In this document: positions 59,601 through 64,000 of the stretch, in pieces | Numbering within the stretch: position 1 is the first letter of the stretch | Layout of the letters: every line of letters starts with the position of its first letter | Source of the DNA: Nilaparvata lugens | Taxonomy: Eukaryota; Arthropoda; Insecta; Hemiptera; Delphacidae | Assembly: GCF_014356525.2 (NCBI RefSeq) | Contig: NC_052504.1 | Coordinates: 61,305,637-61,369,636, forward strand | Direction of reading: 5' to 3' | Length of the DNA stretch: 64,000 nt | The notes under the pieces: generated by a model | The model's input: the letters and a program-made list of their open reading frames with translations, nothing else | Told to the model about the DNA's origin: nothing | Database searches by the model: none | Made by a program: the position numbers and the translations under genes

Positions 59601-60668
59601 TCAACGGGTTTTTTTTCTTTCTTGAGTAATTTCATGTTGAAATTGATTGGTTATTTTATGACTGATCTTGTTTGGTTTTGTGACGTATTGCTATCTAAAC
59701 GGGGATAGTAATGCGCCCCCGAATCAGATGAAGAATGTCAACAAAGTAACATGATATTGTTGTTTCTGTTGTTCGATTTTAGCTGCCAATGTTTATTGAA
59801 GCTGTTTGTATTTTTCTATTATTTCAAATTGTAGTGTTATTCTATAGTATAAACCTATTAAATCAGGCATGGCAAGATTAATTGAAGTTTTCTTGACTCT
59901 AGCCCGTTCACCTGCATGAATTAGGTATAGACTCAGGTATTTTCTAGATGTGTCGGCCTATTTCTAAATTCTAAATTCTATTCAAAATTATCTTCTTAGG
60001 CACAACCCATTTCATAAATTTTGAATTCCCACTTTTGATCAACATTCTTGAAAGAACCTTTTGTTCCACTGCACTGCACTTTCGTTGGTCTGTACGTTGC
60101 TTGGGTTACGGTACCTTGTTTTTGGCGGTGAACCTCTTTACCGGTTGAATTTGGCTTGACGGCGACATCTTACGTCCCTAGACCTGTCATCTGAACGAGT
60201 GTCTTGAAGCGGTGTTACATAAAGTTGCGAAAACAAAGGGGTGGTACATGAAATTGGTTTGGGGTCACACATGAACCGCTGTAAATAAATGCATTACAGC
60301 ATTAATTTCTAACTTTTCATCAAAAGCAGAAATTTATTAATTACAGATTATTGAAATTCTCTCATTCTATTTGAATCCTCATTTTATATAGATTCTTACC
60401 TTTAAAATACTGATTATTTGTACCAGAGTTAATGGATCTTCCTTCACAAATAATTCAAAAGTTCTGGTATAATTTAATAAATTAGCGTTCAGTTGAAAGG
60501 TCTCAACGCTGAGAAAACACAGTCAGAAACATATAAAACTTTAGCAAGTCTCAAACACAACATAATTTTCAAAATCACATTCCAATTTAAAGACTATCTT
60601 TCTGACTTACAGCAATACTCTACAATAATATATTTTCAGAAACAATAACTCAAATGTAACATAACTGA

Positions 60669-60750
60669 AAACTTCTCTACTTCTCTCTACTTCTCTCTAC
60701 TTCTCTACTTCTGAAAACTTCTCTTCTCTACTTTCTGTACTTCTTTAGAA
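60669..60750. repeat. CTCTACTTCT minisatellite in the right arm only
   Basis: Irregular CTTCTCTACTTCTCTCTACT units. The mirrored site in the left arm (about 58320-58345) has a single CAGAAGTATAGAAAG, so the expansion is private to this arm. Confidence 0.8.
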
Positions 60751-61861
60751 AACTTTATAATTATCTTCCATCACTAATAAAATCAAAAGGACTATTCTCA
60801 ACCAATATTATTAACTTGAACAATAACAGGCTTTGTTCATACAGTACTCTGATGAAAGTTTCAATTAATTAAATTCCTTAAATTATATTTAAACCTCAAT
60901 TTACGTACCTTAGCGGTTATTTGAAGAAACAATTATTCGTACATGATAAAGAAACACAATTGAACTTTTCAGGACATGGCACTACTAGGAATTTTAAACT
61001 TTAATGAAAATAATCCTAACTCCCACATAACCTAATGAAATTATCAACTTGCCCAAAAAGGGCAAAACAAAATGACTACATCTTTACTCTCGTAGTGCTC
61101 CTAGCAAAGTGTCCTCCGAAACGTAATCTGGTCTTTCGGCTGGGAAATCGCCACACTAGGCCTACTTCATTTAAAAACAGCTCTCCTATTGGACAAAGGG
61201 AATCAATTTGACCAATCGTCGCGTGGCTTCTAGAGCCTTAGGACAAAATAGTAACTGCAAAATCATTAGTTTGTTATAATTGTAATACTTGCTGTTTTCC
61301 AACTTATCGCACTCTATGTCGCGACAGGAAGGCTAAGTTTCAGAGATAATTCCATAATCTACATTCCTCGACGACTCGGAGCCACAATTTTTAAATAACT
61401 ATCCTGGGAAACTGGAAGTCATGGCCGTTCATAATAGAGAGAGAAAATAATTTATTTCGCCAACTCACTTACAATAATGGCTCTAGTCTACTGTGTATTA
61501 AATTTACTATTATAAAATGGGAAAAGGCCTGAATTAAAAACAGTGCTCGGCACAGTTTTTTGGGTTTGTTTGGCTTTTTTGATTATTCAAAGTAGTATTT
61601 GATCAGCAAAAATCCATCATAATCAGGCATTGCGGAATTGATATTGAAGCTTTCTTGACTCTAGCCCGTTCACCTGCATTAATTGAGTATATACTTGGGT
61701 ATTTTCTAAATGTGTTGGTCTATTTCAAATTCCAAATTTTTATTCCAAATAGTTCATCCATTCTCTCAAAAAGGCGGGCACAATTCGAAATAGGAAGGTG
61801 TTCAGAGGGATCATTGAATTTATTCAAGGCTACTATAGTGAGGTACATGTTATAATGGCAG

Positions 61862-62030
61862 TGGAGAATGAAGATAGAAAGATGGGAGAACAGCGTTACC
61901 GATTCTCTGCCTTGTATAGCGGATAGCTGATACCGGTAATCTGATGTAATATTGGCTATTAATTTTTGCATAAAATGATCGATTATATTTTATTCGTCAA
62001 GAAAAAATATTTTTCAATTATTCAATGATA
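61862..62030. repeat. Dispersed repeat S, copy 2
   Basis: GATGGGAGAACAGCGTTACC, CTCTGCCTTG, GGATAGCTGATACCGGTAAT and the AT-rich follow-on match 18118-18290. Confidence 0.5.
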
Positions 62031-62233
62031 AATTTTCTCGATTGAGATCACATATTTTGTAAATAAATTATATCTCTACATTTTAAAAAACGATCGGGCA
62101 ACGTTGCGGAGCTAGAGAATGATAATATTATCTGCTTTGCCAAGTGATAGACAACGACAGCAACTACAATGCTGATCAATTGCTGCCATTATAACGTGGA
62201 ACTCATTGTATAATATATCATTATAATTATCAA

Positions 62234-62239
62234 TTTATT
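62234..62239 (-). terminator. Polyadenylation signal for the minus-strand exon
   Basis: AATAAA on the minus strand, about 70 bases after the stop codon of the exon at 62308-62466. Confidence 0.35.
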
Positions 62240-62307
62240 ATTGTTTTTGTTACATCAATTCAATGTGATCAAATCAGGCGACAGAGATTTCTAATTTACT
62301 GTCAATT

Positions 62308-62466
62308 TTAATACACATCTTCATGATAATATAGGTAATCAAGAATTGCTGAATAATAGTCTGGAAATTCGCTATCCACTTGGTTCGTGGCAACAATATA
62401 AATTATCACAAGAATACACCCAATCATCATGGTCAGCGCTAGAAGAATCAGAATAATGTGATGAGT
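62308..62466 (-). CDS. Terminal exon of a single-pass membrane protein
   Basis: On the minus strand a good acceptor (GATTATTTTTGCAG) opens in phase 0 and runs 52 codons to a TAA at 62308-62310. Residues 3-26 form one strongly hydrophobic segment (HIILILLALTMMIGCILVII), followed by a short acidic, Tyr-rich tail (QVDSEFPDYYSAILDYLYY, then HEDVY). Absence of Lys, Arg and Trp in 52 codons of AT-rich DNA argues against chance translation. An AATAAA follows at 70 bases. The rest of the gene must lie to the right, probably beyond the window, as no donor-bounded exon was recognised in 62467-64000. The family is not recognised. A tail such as YYSAIL might serve as a sorting signal, but that is guesswork. 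Confidence 0.45.
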   Translation of the reverse strand, partial: THHIILILLALTMMIGCILVIIYIVATNQVDSEFPDYYSAILDYLYYHEDVY

Positions 62467-63323
62467 CTGCAAAAATAATCAAATGAAACACAAATTAATA
62501 ATGCAAAGTAATGATGAATTAATTTACCATTATTATTGCATCCAATGGATATTGCTATGAGCCAGAAATTTGCGTACAGAAGCATTGACTCCAATGAAAT
62601 AACATGGGTACAGTAAAATTCCAATTATTCGAGTTGGGAAGAAGTACGCGGCATTCCAGCTAACTCCCGCGAACTTTAGATATGTTTAAAAATCGTCAAT
62701 ACTATTTTAGCAAAAGTTCACAGTTATTCATAATATTATAAAGGAAGTACGGGATAGGAAATATGATTGACGCATTACGTCAATCGTATGGGATAGGAAA
62801 TACGATTGACGCATTATCCCTACTCATTAACTAATGAATTCACTCAGGATGGATAAAGGCATCTTCCCATTTTTTTGATAGATTTATTTTGATTCGATGA
62901 TTCAAGCGAGAATAAATTCAATTTGTGATTCAAAGTTCACGCAACAATAAAAGCCCAACCGAACAGAGCTTTCTCCAATTGAAACCATGGCGTAGTTGGC
63001 ACGAGTGGTTTATGAATGAAAGGTTGCCTGTTGCCTGTGCGAAACCAATAAAGCTCTTTTTTCCCCTAAGGATTTTCAACTCTGATTAGGATCATGAACG
63101 TAACTTTGACAAGATATCAAATACTTATTAACTTTTCTGATATTTTCTGGACATAAAGAGATAGCAATAAACAACACAAAAGTTTCCCCTGTGCAAAGCA
63201 CGGGTTACCTGCTACTACAGTATATTTCCAGATTTTTGTCAAGCTTCAAGAAAAGCAATCATTGCTATGAAGAGCAGAAAATCCAATTTTGTATCAGGTT
63301 TCCTCTGGAATTAGATAAATTAA
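62467..63323. other. Intron or intergenic sequence
   Basis: AT-rich. A local duplication GATAGGAAATATGATTGACG, then CGATAGG-like at 62755-62815 (two 45-bp units). A fragment GCAAAGCACGGGTTACCTGC at 63193 resembles 20418. No exon recognised. Confidence 0.4.
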
Positions 63324-63888
63324 GGCTGTTCGCTACACTTTTCATATCCAAATTGGATAATCTTTTTCAATATAATTGTTAAGATCATTATAAGAGTGAG
63401 AAAAAGTGGCAACTGAAATTTTTAAGTGGTCTTATAAGCGAGTTATGGGTTGATCAGGTGCTAACTTTCCAGATTCCGTTTTCTTTCCAGATCATAAACG
63501 GTGTCGACTATTATTAAAAAACTTCTCTTAAAAATTCAAAAATGTCTCTTTCCAAACTACAACATTCTACTCCCAATATCGTTCATAAATAGAAAAGTGA
63601 AATTTTTGTGAATTCGAAACTTGTTTTTTTTTGCATTAATCGCGAAAAAACGCATATTAGAACAAAGCCAATGATATACTGAGTGTATTAAAAAAAAAAC
63701 TCCAATGGAAAATTCGTAACCGTTTATAATCTGGAAAGTAAACGGAGTTAGCACTTCAACAACCCATAACTCGCTTATTAGACCACTTAAAAATTTCAGT
63801 TGCCACTTTTTCTCACTCCTATAATGATCTTAATAATTATATTGAAAAAGATTATCCAATTTGGATATAAAAAGTGTAGCGAACAGCC
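63324..63888. mobile_element. TTAA-flanked palindromic element
   Basis: Arms of about 165 bp: GGCTGTTCGCTACACTTTTC on the left and GGCTGTTCGCTACACTTTTT as the complement of the right, continuing through AAGATCATTATAAGAGTGAG, AAAAGTGGCAACTGAAATTT and AAGCGAGTTATGGGTTG. TTAA sits exactly at both ends (63320-63323, 63889-63892), the target of piggyBac-type transposases. Non-coding. The two open frames in it are arm shadows. Confidence 0.8.
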
Positions 63889-63915
63889 TTAAATTATATT
63901 ATTATATTATTATAT

Positions 63916-64000
63916 AGTCCAGTCAGCATATACATTGGGGCTAGCAATTTATATTGCAGTTCTGATTTTCTAATCTTATTTGGATACGAGAGAGAAGTCT
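63916..64000. repeat. Dispersed repeat T, copy 2, cut by the window edge
   Basis: AGTCCAGTCAGCATATACAT, GCAATTTATATTGCAGTTCT and GATACGAGAGAGAAGTC parallel 51258-51355. Confidence 0.5.

Larger units (their letters stand above)
56425..61750. mobile_element. Long inverted-repeat complex, 1.4-kb arms
   Basis: The left arm (about 57080-58520) and right arm (about 60485-61750) are reverse complements, for example GGACACTTTGCTAGGAGCAC (57970 region) mirrored at 61090-61120, CGACGACTCGGAGCCACAAT, and CTCTAGCCCGTTCACCTGCA. Inside, a second pair (59218-59570 and 60000-60345) forms its own hairpin. A 540-bp unit (GGACGTAAGGAGACGTCGCC-type, AATGCGCCCCCGAATCAGAT) occurs directly at 56425-57000 and 59218-59760 and inverted at 59800-60345. 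No protein-coding frame of note. Probably a rearranged inverted-repeat transposon with nested copies. The superfamily is unknown. Confidence 0.75.

Overview
The window looks like nuclear DNA of an insect. It is about two-thirds A+T, has GT-AG introns of many kilobases, Jockey/CR1-type non-LTR retrotransposon remnants, and a very dense population of small inverted-repeat DNA transposons, many present twice or more within 64 kb. The style of the repeats suggests a hemipteran, plausibly a planthopper, but that is an impression; no gene here fixes the species. No operon, phage, CRISPR array or tRNA was seen.

The one well-supported locus lies on the + strand at 5.7-23.1 kb. A 60-bp exon (5714-5773) encodes only a signal peptide and ends in codon phase 0 at a GT donor. 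Two candidate terminal exons follow, at 14420-14722 and 22695-23081. Each has a good AG acceptor in phase 0 and starts with the codons for Val-Ser, but they encode different small charged, helical, secreted proteins (predicted precursors of 120 and 148 aa). The simplest reading is one promoter and one secretion exon joined to alternative last exons. The introns carry transposons and a decayed unknown gene (about 6.6-7.0 kb).

Weaker gene signals are a minus-strand terminal exon for a single-pass membrane protein (62308-62466), a minus-strand exon pair in matching phase at the left edge (640-685 and 1035-1104), and a few short open frames that are listed with low confidence.

The rest is repeat architecture. 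From 2.5 to 7 kb there is a hAT-like element with ATCGAT arrays, a LINE/SINE tail and a palindromic MITE. From 15 to 20.4 kb there is a four-unit palindromic element and a composite element carrying a CA-rich insert. From 23.3 to 26 kb there are inverted repeats, one with a hammerhead-like motif, and a nested MITE. From 31.7 to 34.3 kb a LINE 3' end is followed by a nearly identical 979-bp tandem duplication with an 8-bp minisatellite. At 35.1-36.0 kb there is a Foldback-like element. At 38.6-42.7 kb a 2.1-kb hairpin element sits inside another repeat, followed by a relative. At 43.5 kb there is a PIF/Harbinger-like MITE with a TAA target duplication. At 48.1-49.5 kb there is a second copy of the GT/CA-rich element. 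At 51.9-54 kb there is a decayed LINE with reverse transcriptase. At 54.3-56 kb there are two interlocked GC-rich inverted repeats between direct repeats. At 56.4-61.75 kb there is a long inverted-repeat complex with arms of about 1.4 kb. At 63.3-63.9 kb there is a TTAA-flanked palindromic element.
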